DNA of 64,000 nt from NCBI RefSeq assembly GCF_024166365.1, contig NC_064820.1, forward strand, positions 49,701,501-49,765,500, written 5' to 3'. The DNA comes from Elephas maximus indicus (taxonomy: Eukaryota; Chordata; Mammalia; Proboscidea; Elephantidae). Below the pieces are notes generated by a model. That model saw only the letters and a program-made list of their open reading frames with translations. It was not told the DNA's origin and ran no database searches. The translations under genes were made by a program, and so were the position numbers. This document shows, one piece after another, positions 1 through 9,500 of this stretch. Each line of letters opens with the position of its first letter. Position 1 is the stretch's first letter.

Positions 1-88
1 GGAAACCCTATGGGGCAGTTTTACTCTATACTCCCATAGGGTCGCTTTTAGTCAGAATCGACTCAGTGGCAATGGGAATTTTTAAATT
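1..88 (+). repeat. AfroSINE 3' part, cut by the window edge
   Basis: Begins with ggaaaccctatggggcag and ends in the typical tail cagaatcgactc...caatggg followed by T-rich sequence. The 5' half is outside the window. Confidence 0.85.
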
Positions 89-149
89 GCAAAGATATAT
101 TTTTAACCTAGCAAATTTTAATAATCATTTTAAAAAAATTACAGAAAAT

Positions 150-388
150 TTTACCAAAAACCAAACCAGTTGCCATAGAGTCAGTTCTGTCTCATGGTGA
201 CCCCATGTGTGCAGAGTAGAACTGCTCAGTAGGGTTTTCACGGCTGTGACCTTTTGGAAGTAGATTGCCAGGCTTTTCTTCCAAGGCACCGATGGGTAGA
301 TTTGAACCACCAACCTTTTAGTAGCCTAGCTCTTAACTGCTTGTTAGTAGCCTAGCTCTTAAATGTTTGTGTCACCCAGGAACTCCAT
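150..388 (-). repeat. AfroSINE, long variant, antisense
   Basis: Reads backwards from accaaaccagttgccatag to cacccaggaactcc. It contains the diagnostic segments tagattgccaggctttt and gaaccaccaacctttt. The 'acccagggactcc' head distinguishes this variant from the 'gagccctggtgg' copies. A short internal duplication (agtagcctagctctta) is visible at 331-361. Confidence 0.85.
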
Positions 389-394
389 AGAAAA

Positions 395-600
395 TTTTGA
401 GCATATATAGAAACGGTGCAAAGAACATAATAAACCTCCATGTACTCACCACCCAGCTTCAAAAAATGATCAGTTCATGGCCAGTCTTGTTTCTTTAAAT
501 CTCCTTCTACTCCTTCCACCCTTGATTATTTTGAAACAAATCCAGACATACTATTTTATCTAACCATCATTTTTAAAGAGTAATGTTTGATCCCATTTAA
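395..600 (-). repeat. Old L1 (L1M-like) 3' UTR fragment, antisense
   Basis: Contains the pattern 'catgtactcaccacccagctt' to 'ttattttgaaacaaatccag' known from mammalian-wide L1 3' ends in reverse. It is well decayed. Confidence 0.45.
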
Positions 601-1405
601 AGCTTAATTGAATACTTTTAAGCATTTTAAACTACATTTATAACATTTCATTTTCTTTTACTTTATTTGATTAACAAAGAAACTTGCAAAATACTTAATA
701 ATTCTTGTAAATATAACAATTTACACATATAAACAGGGGTAAACCTTAAGTGATATTAAATGCATACCAATGCTATTTATAAACAATAAAATTTCACCTT
801 AAAATCTCAAGTCTAAATAAATTATTTAATTCTTTATTTTAAATTAGAAAATTATTTTGTTACGGTACCATGACACATTCTCTTCACATGAAAAGTACAT
901 AAAATGCCAATTTTATACAGGCTTATCAAAACAAAAACATTGATGTTATGTATGGCTTTGCATCTATTAAACATTTCTGTTTTTAAAGCTAAGTCTTCCC
1001 AGTGTTAAAAGATGCTTAACCACAAAGAAACTGTTATGTCATCTCAGACCCCACAGATGTGGGCAGCCCCCACCCCATCTGCTGCATTTGCCGATTAAAC
1101 TCCATTTATTTTTTGTTTTGTTCTATACTGAACCATTTTCATGATCTTCCTGTTAGGGCCCAAATTCTTACTGATATCTAATTGACATTTATTTGACTGT
1201 TATATAACTTTGTCTAACTCTGAGGTAAGAGCTGTAAGATAAACACTAGTGACAAAAGGTATTTGAAGAGAATGAATCAGATGGCTAAAGAAACTTGGGG
1301 ATCCCTGATTTAAATTCAGTGTTAAACTCCAAACACTGAGTAGCTTGTGTGTTTTAAATATCATAAGACTGTAAGGTACTAATAAAAATATCTAAGATGG
1401 TGGTA
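600..1405. other. AT-rich non-coding stretch, nothing recognised
   Basis: Very AT-rich sequence with stops in all frames. I see no gene, structured RNA or clear repeat. It lies upstream of NIM1K exon 2. Confidence 0.5.
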
Positions 1406-1407
1406 TA

Positions 1408-1575
1408 CTAGCTGCCAACTCATCAGCTCTCCGACTCGTAGTGACCCCCGTGTGTCAGAATTAAACTGTGCTCTGTGGAATTTTCAATGGCTGATTTTTC
1501 AGAAGTAGATCACCAGGCCTTTCTTCTGAGGTGCCTCTGGGTGGACTCGAACTGCCAAATTTTCTGTTAGTGAGA
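1408..1575 (-). repeat. AfroSINE, long variant, antisense, partial
   Basis: Segments tagatcaccaggcctttctt and gtgcctctgggtggactcga identify the long AfroSINE in reverse; the head is missing. Confidence 0.8.
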
Positions 1576-2149
1576 GGAGTATAATATGCAATAGTCCTAG
1601 ACATATTTGACTATGATTGCCCTTGTTTTTCATGGTGTCCCTGTAAAACCTAAAGCAGAGTCTGCAAATTGGCAACTCGAAGGCCAAATCTGGCCTGGCA
1701 TTAGTTCCATTTGGCCACAGAGTGTTTTTTAAATATTTGATCCACAATTTAAAAATTGACTGATTTCACCAAAAAAAAAAAAAAAAATCTTGGTTTCTAG
1801 CTTCTTTTAAAGAATTAAGAAGTCTGGCATTCCAACATAGCTACACTGGCTGGAGCTACGTGTGGGCTGCTTTGTTATGCTGGGCTTACACGCTGCCCTT
1901 GGCCCATGTCATTAATATGGAACACCTGCCCACCTTCACTGATGCAAGAACATCTGCTCAGCCCTCCTAGGCATTCCAGTCTGCAACCCTGATGTCAGGG
2001 AACCTCAAATGCAAAATACAGCATGGGAAGAGCCAATCTAAGCCCATCAGATTGGGTGGACTGGCCCTGGGTGGTGAGTGTGTGGGGAGCAGGGGAGACC
2101 TTGGCTGAGTGGCTGGGAGAAGGAGCCTGTGAGATCAAGTGAGAAGTCT
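1576..2149. other. Non-coding stretch with a possible old DNA-transposon fragment
   Basis: The part around 1655-1760 (gcagagtctgcaaattggca, ccaaatctggcc) resembles mammalian hAT-type repeat ends. The remainder, including an A17 run near 1770, is unassigned. Confidence 0.3.
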
Positions 2150-2340
2150 CTGTTGGTGTGAGTGGTTAAGTGCTCAACTACGAACCGGAAAGTTGGTGGT
2201 TCATACTCACCCAGAGACATTTCTAAAGATAAGGCCAAGCGATCTGCTTCCAAAGGTCACAGCCTTGAAAGCTCTATGGACCTGCAGTTCTACTCTGCAT
2301 GAGTCAGAGCTGACTTGATGGCAACTGGTGTTGGTTTTGA
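2150..2340 (+). repeat. AfroSINE, long variant, sense
   Basis: Contains gtggttaagtgctcaactac, cagccttgaaagctctatgg and the tail gagtcagagctgacttgatg. Confidence 0.8.
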
Positions 2341-2517
2341 TAGGCTGTATGCTTCTAAGAATTTGTCCGTTTCATCTATCAAGTTTGTTTCTGTACAGTT
2401 GTTCATAGTATTCTGTTATGATTCTTTTTGTTTCTATTGGGTCAGTTGTAATGTCTCCACTTTCATTTCTTATTTTGGTTATTTACATCTTTTCTTTCCT
2501 CTTTTTTTTTTTTTTTG
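2341..2517 (-). mobile_element. L1 ORF2 fragment, antisense
   Basis: In reverse this resembles the internal L1 ORF2 segment around 'attgggtcagttgtaatgtc'. It is short, decayed and ends in a T-rich run at 2503-2517. Confidence 0.5.
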
Positions 2518-3394
2518 GTTTTGCGATCAACTGGGGCAAGAGGTAGTGTTACTGAGTAGCACGGCTGTTAAGCTCTAGGGCTGGACTGCTCACATTCATC
2601 TCCTGTTAATCTAACAATTTCCCCGTGGAGATCTTGACTTGTGTTGAGAAAGAAACCAAACCTGTTGCCGTAGAGCCAGAAGAGCTAAGGCAAAAAGCTA
2701 AGAATATGCGGATGGATTTTAAGTGAAAGATGGATTTTCAAATGAAGTATCTTTGTTAACGATTCCCCGAGATGGTGCACCACATCTGAAGGAGATTGTG
2801 CTGCAGCTTGGCTTTTAGTGCATTTTGCTGCCACACAGAGAAAACGCAGCTCTTCCTCTAAGCAAAGCAGGGCCTGGCCTTGCCAACTGAAGAAGAGGTT
2901 ATCTGGGAGACTTGCCCAGAAGTTTTGTAATTTTAACTCAGACGTAAAGAACAAAGGCGAGATGGTTTGCCTTGATACTGTTTTCACAGCAGGTTGCAAG
3001 TCAAGAAAATAAATTACCAAGTAAACTGTTTTCTTTCATCTTGTTTAATGCATTGCTATGTAGCAACAGTAAGCTAATAATTAAGGACCATTCCACCTCC
3101 TCCAGAGACTTTGATGTACAATGATGTGACTCCATATTTTTGGCTTTTGCGCTCATTAATGTCCATAAAAATTGGTCAGAACCAAAGTGGCAAAAAAAGA
3201 AAAAAAAAAAAAAACTCTGTATCTGAGAAAAGGGGAATTTAATTGCATCTGCATTTAGATGTCATAATTTCCATTATTTGCTTGTTTTTTCAATATGCTG
3301 TGGCTTCATGTTTTGGGTTGCTGCCGTTACTAAATCGTACCTAAGTGTAACAATCGATAAATTGGTAAATTAGCTCATTCTTTCTTCAAGAAGC
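2518..3394. other. Unassigned non-coding stretch
   Basis: Holds a small antisense AfroSINE tail fragment (2652-2685) and a segment at 2690-3020 that is open on both strands and ends in AATAAA-like sequence. I cannot match the latter to a known gene, so it is not called as a pseudogene. An A-rich run occupies 3191-3213. Confidence 0.35.
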
Positions 3395-3500
3395 TTTTAT
3401 CGAATGGCTGATAAGTGCCAGGCACTGTGCTGAGCTCTAGGAGAAGATAGAGAAGAATAAAGGGCAGGTCTTAGCCCTTAAGATGCTTATCTAGTTGAGG
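3395..3500 (-). repeat. L2 3' end, antisense
   Basis: aagtgccaggcactgtgctg followed by gatagagaagaataaagggc is the reversed L2 terminus. Confidence 0.65.
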
Positions 3501-3697
3501 TACAAGTAGGTCGATGACAATGCATTCCAGAGATGAGGTGCTATGAGAGAGGCATGCCAGGGATCTTGTGAAAGGCCAGCAAGGACAAGAGCCAAGGCAT
3601 TTATCCCACTTCCAGCCTCCTCTCTCCCTATCCAGAAATAGGAATAGTCCTGGGCATCAATCAACCTCTTCTTTCCTTTCCTTATTTTTGTTTATTT

Positions 3698-3760
3698 GAT
3701 AGGGTCGCTAAGAGTTGGAATCAACTCGATGGTAACAGGTTTGGGTTTTTTTTTTTTAGT
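3698..3760 (+). repeat. AfroSINE tail fragment, sense
   Basis: gatagggtcgctaagagttg followed by aatcaactcgatggtaacag and T-rich sequence. Only the tail remains. Confidence 0.7.
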
Positions 3761-4403
3761 ATTTAACCATAATAACAGTATAGTCACTGTATACTTAATT
3801 GTAATAAAGTGATATCATCAAACGGAGTCATAAATTTATATTTCTAAAGAAATCTCTCACGTTTTCATCCAAGTTTTTGGTTTGGAATGCTCAAGTCCAA
3901 AAATCAAGTTCAACACACATTTACACCTTCTCTTCATTACATCATTACATAACTGCCAGATTATATCATACATGCCAAACCACTGAGAATCACAGCCCAG
4001 CCAAGCTGACACATAACCTTCGCTATCAAAGCCAGCGTTACTGTTGCCTTACACCTCAGCATTTGTTACTGCCAGACGTGCATCATTCATGCACAAAATA
4101 GTCCAATAGTAGATTTTTTACTATTGTCATAAATGTGAAATGTCAGATAATGAGATATTGAATAATGAGGAGAAGGTGTATTGAACAATTTCATGTGTAG
4201 AACATGGAGCTCCATGCCGAGGGAGAAAAAAGAGGGAGTGGAACGTACGGGTAAATTAAGCCCAGTTTCCATCTTCATGAAGATGAGACACTTTGGAATA
4301 TGTAGAAAGTACTGTGGGGATTCAGGAGGCTGTGATTATTTCCAACTGCAGAGCCAGGAGAAAAAAAAAGACCATGAAGGCATTCTAATTGGGCAGTATT
4401 TAT
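3761..4403. other. Unassigned non-coding stretch
   Basis: AT-rich, stops in all frames. An oligo-A run precedes the L1 3' end that follows. No gene seen. Confidence 0.4.
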
Positions 4404-5081
4404 TACTCTGAGGCTACCATAGACCTGTTTATCCTCCATATCCACATTTTCAAAATAAGCATTGGGCCTGGAGGCTGATACCCAGGAAATAAGTCTAGAA
4501 AAAAATTAGCCATTGTCATAGAATGACATAAAAATAAAGAGTAGACCCTGAGACCAGAAGTACTAGATGGTGCCCTGCTACCACTACCAACTGCTGTGAC
4601 TGGGATCAAAACAGACGGTCCTGGACAGAGTGAGAGAAAATTATAGAACAAAAAATCAAATTCATAAAAAAAGACCAGACTTACTGGTCTGACAGAGACT
4701 GGAGGAACCCCTAAGACTATGGCCCTAAGACACCTTTCCAACCTGGAACTGAAGCCATTCCTGGAGACTACCACCCAGCCAAACAATAGACAAGCACATA
4801 GGATAAACAATAACACCTGAGAGGAAGTACTCCTTAGAACGATCAGTTACAAGAGATCAAAGGGCATTATCTGCCCAAGAGCTAAGATGAAAAGGCAGGA
4901 AGGGGAAGAAAATCAGAATGAAAGAAAATGGGGAAGCCAGGGCAGAAATGAGGAGAGTGCTGACACATTGTGGGGAGTGAAAACATGGTCATGAAACACT
5001 TTATATACAAATTATCAAATCGGAAACTAATTTGCTCTGTTAGCTTTTACCCAATGCACACACACACACACACAAAATAGA
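4404..5081 (+). mobile_element. L1 3' end, sense, 5'-truncated
   Basis: Shares with the copies at 7084, 40518 and 49458 the blocks 'gagaccagaagtactagatg', 'ccagacttactggtctgaca' and 'agactggaggaacccctaag'. These are the 3' UTR of one L1 lineage. It ends beside a (CA)9 run at 5057-5074. The long antisense open frame here is chance. Confidence 0.7.
5057..5074. repeat. (CA)9 microsatellite
   Basis: Perfect dinucleotide run directly visible at the 3' edge of an L1 copy. Confidence 0.9.
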
Positions 5082-5529
5082 AGCAACTAGTATAGGAAAA
5101 GTTGCAAACACAAATAAAGGGAATATAATATATTGTTATTTGAATAAATGTAAGAACTTTTGAAAGCTGGTATTAATGGGAAATCATTATCACCATCATT
5201 GCTATCACATTATTATTTTAGAAATCTGGCTTTAAAACAATCCAAGGCAGTGTATGTATTTTCTTAAAGTTCAAGAAAGAGGGAAACTGTTTGGCTAGAA
5301 AGATTTAAAGGCTGTGAGAGCTTTCCTAAAATGTTAGATTGAGGTGTATCTGTACGTACATTTTTCTTCCTACTGAATCATATGTTATCAAGTGTCTACT
5401 ATGGATATGAATCAACTTTAACGTGTATAGTGCTTTCAGATCAATGGTTGCAAAGCAATTTCATGCTCTTTATGAGTCCTGTATAGTACATAAGCATGGG
5501 CTAGTAACTTTCTTATTCTCTGTTCTTAG
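5082..5529. other. Non-coding stretch before the NIM1K exon 2 acceptor
   Basis: No repeat or ORF recognised. It ends in a pyrimidine-rich tract and AG at 5528-5529. Confidence 0.4.
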
Positions 5530-6000
5530 GATGAACTAGCCCCCGCCAAATTTTTGAGACAGCTCACGGCTTAGAGGAAGGCTCATCTAAATAAAGGCCA
5601 GCTAAAGTGACATTGCTGGGATTTAATCCTTCTCTGGCAGCCCGTGTGACCAGAATGCTGATTCTTTCCTGGGGTCCAGATTACTGGCTCGCTGGAGCCC
5701 TGCGATTTGAGGTCAGGAAAAGCCGGAAATGAAGCAGGTTTGAGATAAGCACCAGCAGCAGGAACTCGAGGGCCTCCACTGGGTTTTCACACACCAGAAT
5801 GAGATAGTCCCTGGCCATCAAAGGAAATAGTGAACTGGAGCCTTTGTCCTGGGACACAGCCACCCACTGCGCAGCGTCAGACCCCATGAGTGGCCAGAAA
5901 GTTCCTGGAGACTAATCAGGGAAGTGGCTCTCGGTAGCTGGACATGCCAGACTGTGCAGTCGGTGAAAGGCTGGAAGTTCACCACGCGGGAAGGTGTGAA

Positions 6001-6009
6001 ATGTCTTGA
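6001..6009 (+). promoter_or_regulatory. Minimal upstream ORF (Met-Ser-stop) in the NIM1K leader
   Basis: ATG TCT TGA reads as a two-codon upstream ORF about 215 nt before the NIM1K start. It matters only if this stretch is in the mature leader. The function is inferred. Confidence 0.35.
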
Positions 6010-6198
6010 GTGAGCAGAGCAGCAATTTGCCTGCCTGGGCAGACTGCTGCCGAGTTTGCCTCTGCCCCCTGACCAAAGCCCTGAGGCTGAGGTTGCTCTC
6101 AAGGACCCTGGGCTCTGGCAGTACCCAGCACCCATCTCCGACCCACTGGCCCCCTTCCGCTCCTCCCCACACTGCCCTTGACGGGCGCCTCTGCTGAG

Positions 6199-6210
6199 AT
6201 GGAGACGTGA
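6199..6210 (+). promoter_or_regulatory. Minimal upstream ORF (Met-Glu-Thr-stop) in the NIM1K leader
   Basis: ATG GAG ACG TGA ends 14 nt before the main ATG at 6225 and lies in another frame. Its position -3 is a purine (g), so initiation is possible. An upstream ORF this short and this close could lower or gate NIM1K translation. The sequence is directly visible; the effect is inferred. Confidence 0.4.
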
Positions 6211-6224
6211 GCCTGAGGTGGACT

Positions 6225-6513
6225 ATGACAGCAGTGTATGCCAATGGAGGCAGCCTGGTGAACCTCCACTGCGCCGGGTGGGATCGGCGGGACAGCGTGG
6301 AAAGTGACTGCCAGACAGAGTGCAGCAAGGAGGACGAGGGGCAGCCCCGCCAGCTGACTCCCTACGAGAAGCTGACACAGGACATGTCCCAAGATGAGAA
6401 GGTGGTGAGAGAGATCACACTGGGGAAACGGATTGGCTTCTACCGAATCCGAGGGGAAATTGGCAGCGGAAACTTTTCCCAAGTAAAGCTCGGGATTCAC
6501 TCCCTAACCAAAG
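6225..6513 (+). CDS. NIM1K: NIM1K coding exon 1 of 3 (codons 1-96 plus 1 nt)
   Basis: Encodes the N-terminal tail, the [18 protein letters not shown] segment and the start of the kinase domain with the glycine-rich loop. The donor is AAAG|GTAGGA after position 6513, leaving one nucleotide of the next codon. Codon G|AA is completed by the exon at 21114. The frame also runs 11 nt into the intron before meeting TGA at 6522-6524. The main ATG has a purine at -3. Confidence 0.96.
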
Positions 6514-9500
6514 GTAGGATCTGACTTACCCAAGGATCACCCCCTGTGGCATTGGGACCTGGTTTAGAAGCAGAGCTAAGAGACTGGGACCAAGGAAGCT
6601 ATTGAAATTTCTTTGGCTGAGCCCTTGCTATGTGCCAGCCCTATGCCAGATGCTAACAGTATCTCGGTTAATTTTTCACAGTGATGGTATGCTGCTGATA
6701 TTTTTTATTTCCACTTTACAGATAGGAAAACTGAGACCCAAAGTTAAGTGTGGCTTGCCCAATGCTGTAGGGTTAGTAGCTGGAAGAGTCGGTCATGGGT
6801 TTTAAGAAAGGAGACTCTTTCACCTCAGGAATATTATAGAGACTTTACGTAGGGGTAGAATTTGAGCTGGACCTCAAGAAGGGATAGGATTTTGGGTGGC
6901 AGTGATTCTAGGAGAGAGGAGGGTTAGTTAGAAGGAGAAGGTGAGCAAAAGCATGTAGATGAGAAAATGACAGTTTCCCTAAACATGAGGGGATGGTGGA
7001 AGAAAGGGCTGGGAAACTAAGTTGATGCTGAATCATGGTGGACTTTGAGCATTTTGCCCTAAGGAGCTTGGAGTGTTTTGCTTAGCACTCAGGCTTATGT
7101 ACAGTCAAACACCTCCTTGGTTTGGAGGGTTAGGGTCATGATTTCATGGGACTTTGCAGTTAATTGGCCTAATAACATGTTTAGTGCTTCTGTTCTACCC
7201 CTTAGTTCATTGCGTAGTGCTTGGGGTCTTAAAAGCTTGCAAGTGGCCGTCCAAGGCACAGCAGCTGGTCTATATTCACCTGAAACGACAGAGGAAGAAG
7301 GAGAGTCAGGAATAGGATGAGGGTATGGAATATGTGCTTAATGGCCTCCATGAACAACTGTCTCTTTTGCCATGAGACCAGAAGAACTGGGTAGTACCTG
7401 GCACCACTGAACATTTTGATCAAAGATTCCATAGAAGAATTCTGATCAAAAGGGAGAAAATGCAGAACAGAATTTCAAATTCTCATGGACTCTATAGACT
7501 TTCTGGAGCCATGGAGACTAGACGAATCCCTGAAACTATTGCCCTGAGATAATCCTTAAACCTTAAACCAAAACTATCTCCTAAAGTCCTCTTAAGACCA
7601 AACAATAATTTAGCTTAACTAATAAAATAGGTCTGCCTTGAGCATTATGCTCTTTTAAGATCTATCTATACGGAATCAAATTGACAACAGCAACTCGAAA
7701 GATTAGACGGAAACCTCACAGGGCAGTAAGTTTATGTTAATGAGGGAGGAACAACTCAGAAATGGAGGGTGAGAATGGTTGCACAACTCAAAGAATGTAA
7801 ATGCCACTAAATTGTACATGTAGAAATTATTGAGTTGGTGTATGTTTTGCTGTGTATATTCTCAATGACAACAAAATAGAATTTAGAAGGAAAAAAAAAA
7901 ACAAAGAATTATCAGGATTTTTGCAATTAAAACAGGGCTTTTGAAAGATGAACCCTATAGTGGTGAGAATGAAGTTTGGGATGAGAGGTGGAAGAGGTAG
8001 GGAGATGTCAGAAAGTTACTGCGATAGTCCAGCCAGATGGAGGGGACCCTGAGCTAGGATGGCACAGTCAAGATAAAAGAGGGAGCTGGGCAATGCTGGA
8101 GAATCTGTGATGGATGTGGAACTGAGGGTTTGAAGAAGGCAAATTAATGTGAAGCTGAGACTTGACTATGCAGACTGAAAGAATACTGATGCCTTTAATA
8201 GAAATAGAAAAATGTAAAGAAAGGAAGAGAAATTTTTGAATGAAAACTTTGACATCCAGAAGGAGCTGTGTACCAGGCAGTTGGATGCACAAGTTAAGGG
8301 CATGGGCCTGAGGTCATACCAGAGTTGCACTGATGAGATCACAGAAGTAGATGGCAATCACCCAGGGAGACAGTAGAGAAGAGTGATGAGCAACTTTTTA
8401 CACTAATTCAGTAAAAATAAAAATGCTGTATTTTTGCTTCTTTCTCCTTCTCTTTTCCATTCAAAATGAAAATGGCCTTTTCAAATCTTATTTTAAGAAT
8501 TATGCATTCAGAATGTAGCAACATGAAGGCAGATTTATATTTTTTCTAAAATAGAAAACTTATAAAAGTAATTGGATCTGTAGGACATTCGACCCTTACA
8601 AGGGAGGTTGCACAACTTTGTCTTACGTACTTTGGACATGTAATCAGGAGGCACCAGTCCCTGGAAAAGGACATCATGCTTGGTAAAGTAGAGGGTCAGA
8701 GAAAAAGAGGAACACCCTCAATGAGATGGATTTACACAGTGGCTGCAACAGTGGGCTCAAGAATTACAATAATTGTGAGGATGGCACAGGACTGGGCAGT
8801 GTTTCATTCTGTTGTACATGGGGTCATTATGAGTCAGAACCAACTTGACAGCACCTAACAACAGCAACAGGACATTCAACAATATCGAAGGATACAATGG
8901 AGAAAGTGAAAATATCATTCCCTAAATACAACACCCCCTAAGCAATTACTGGATTACATTCTGATTGGCTTTTTACGTATACATAAGTATATGTATCATG
9001 CAGTGGTTTTTGAACATGCCAAGGTTATCCACCATTCGTTCTTTTTTTAAAAAAATATTTTATTGTATTTTTGGTGAAAGTATACACAGCAAAACAGGTT
9101 CCCATTCAACAATTTCTACACTTATTGTACAGTGACATTGGTTACATTCTTCACCTTGCGTGAATGTTCTCATTATTTCCATTCTAGTTGTTCCATTCCC
9201 ATTAACTTCATTTCACTGCCCTGCTCCCCATCATCCTCATGCATGGTTTAGAGTAACTATTGACCATTTGGTCTTATATAGTTAATTTTTTAAAGGGGAA
9301 TAGTACTGAAGTACTCACAGTACTCATTCTTTACTTTTTGAGTTAACGTGCTATTTAGTTAAAAGATGACTTCAGGGAATAGTTTCGGCTCAAAGTTTAA
9401 AGAGTATCTCAGGACAGTAGTCTCAGGGATTCCTCCAATCTCTTAAGGCCCAGTAAACCTGGCTTCTTTGAGAACCTGAAGTTCTGTTCCACATTTTTCT

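Larger units (their letters stand above)
5530..6224 (+). other. NIM1K: Probable 5' UTR part of NIM1K exon 2
   Basis: A pyrimidine-rich tract ending in ...ctgttcttag at 5529 is a good 3' splice site. The sequence from there to the start codon is repeat-free and becomes GC-richer towards the ATG, as expected for a leader. The exact exon boundary is inference, because no transcript is available. Short upstream ORFs within it are listed separately. Confidence 0.5.

Noticed and set aside
4403..4816. 137-codon minus-strand open reading frame
   Set aside because: Antisense of an L1 3' end; related frames in other copies (49764-50084) are chance and not conserved as protein.
5912..6500. Overlapping 133- and 138-codon minus-strand open frames
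   Set aside because: Antisense shadow of NIM1K exon 2 and its GC-rich leader.
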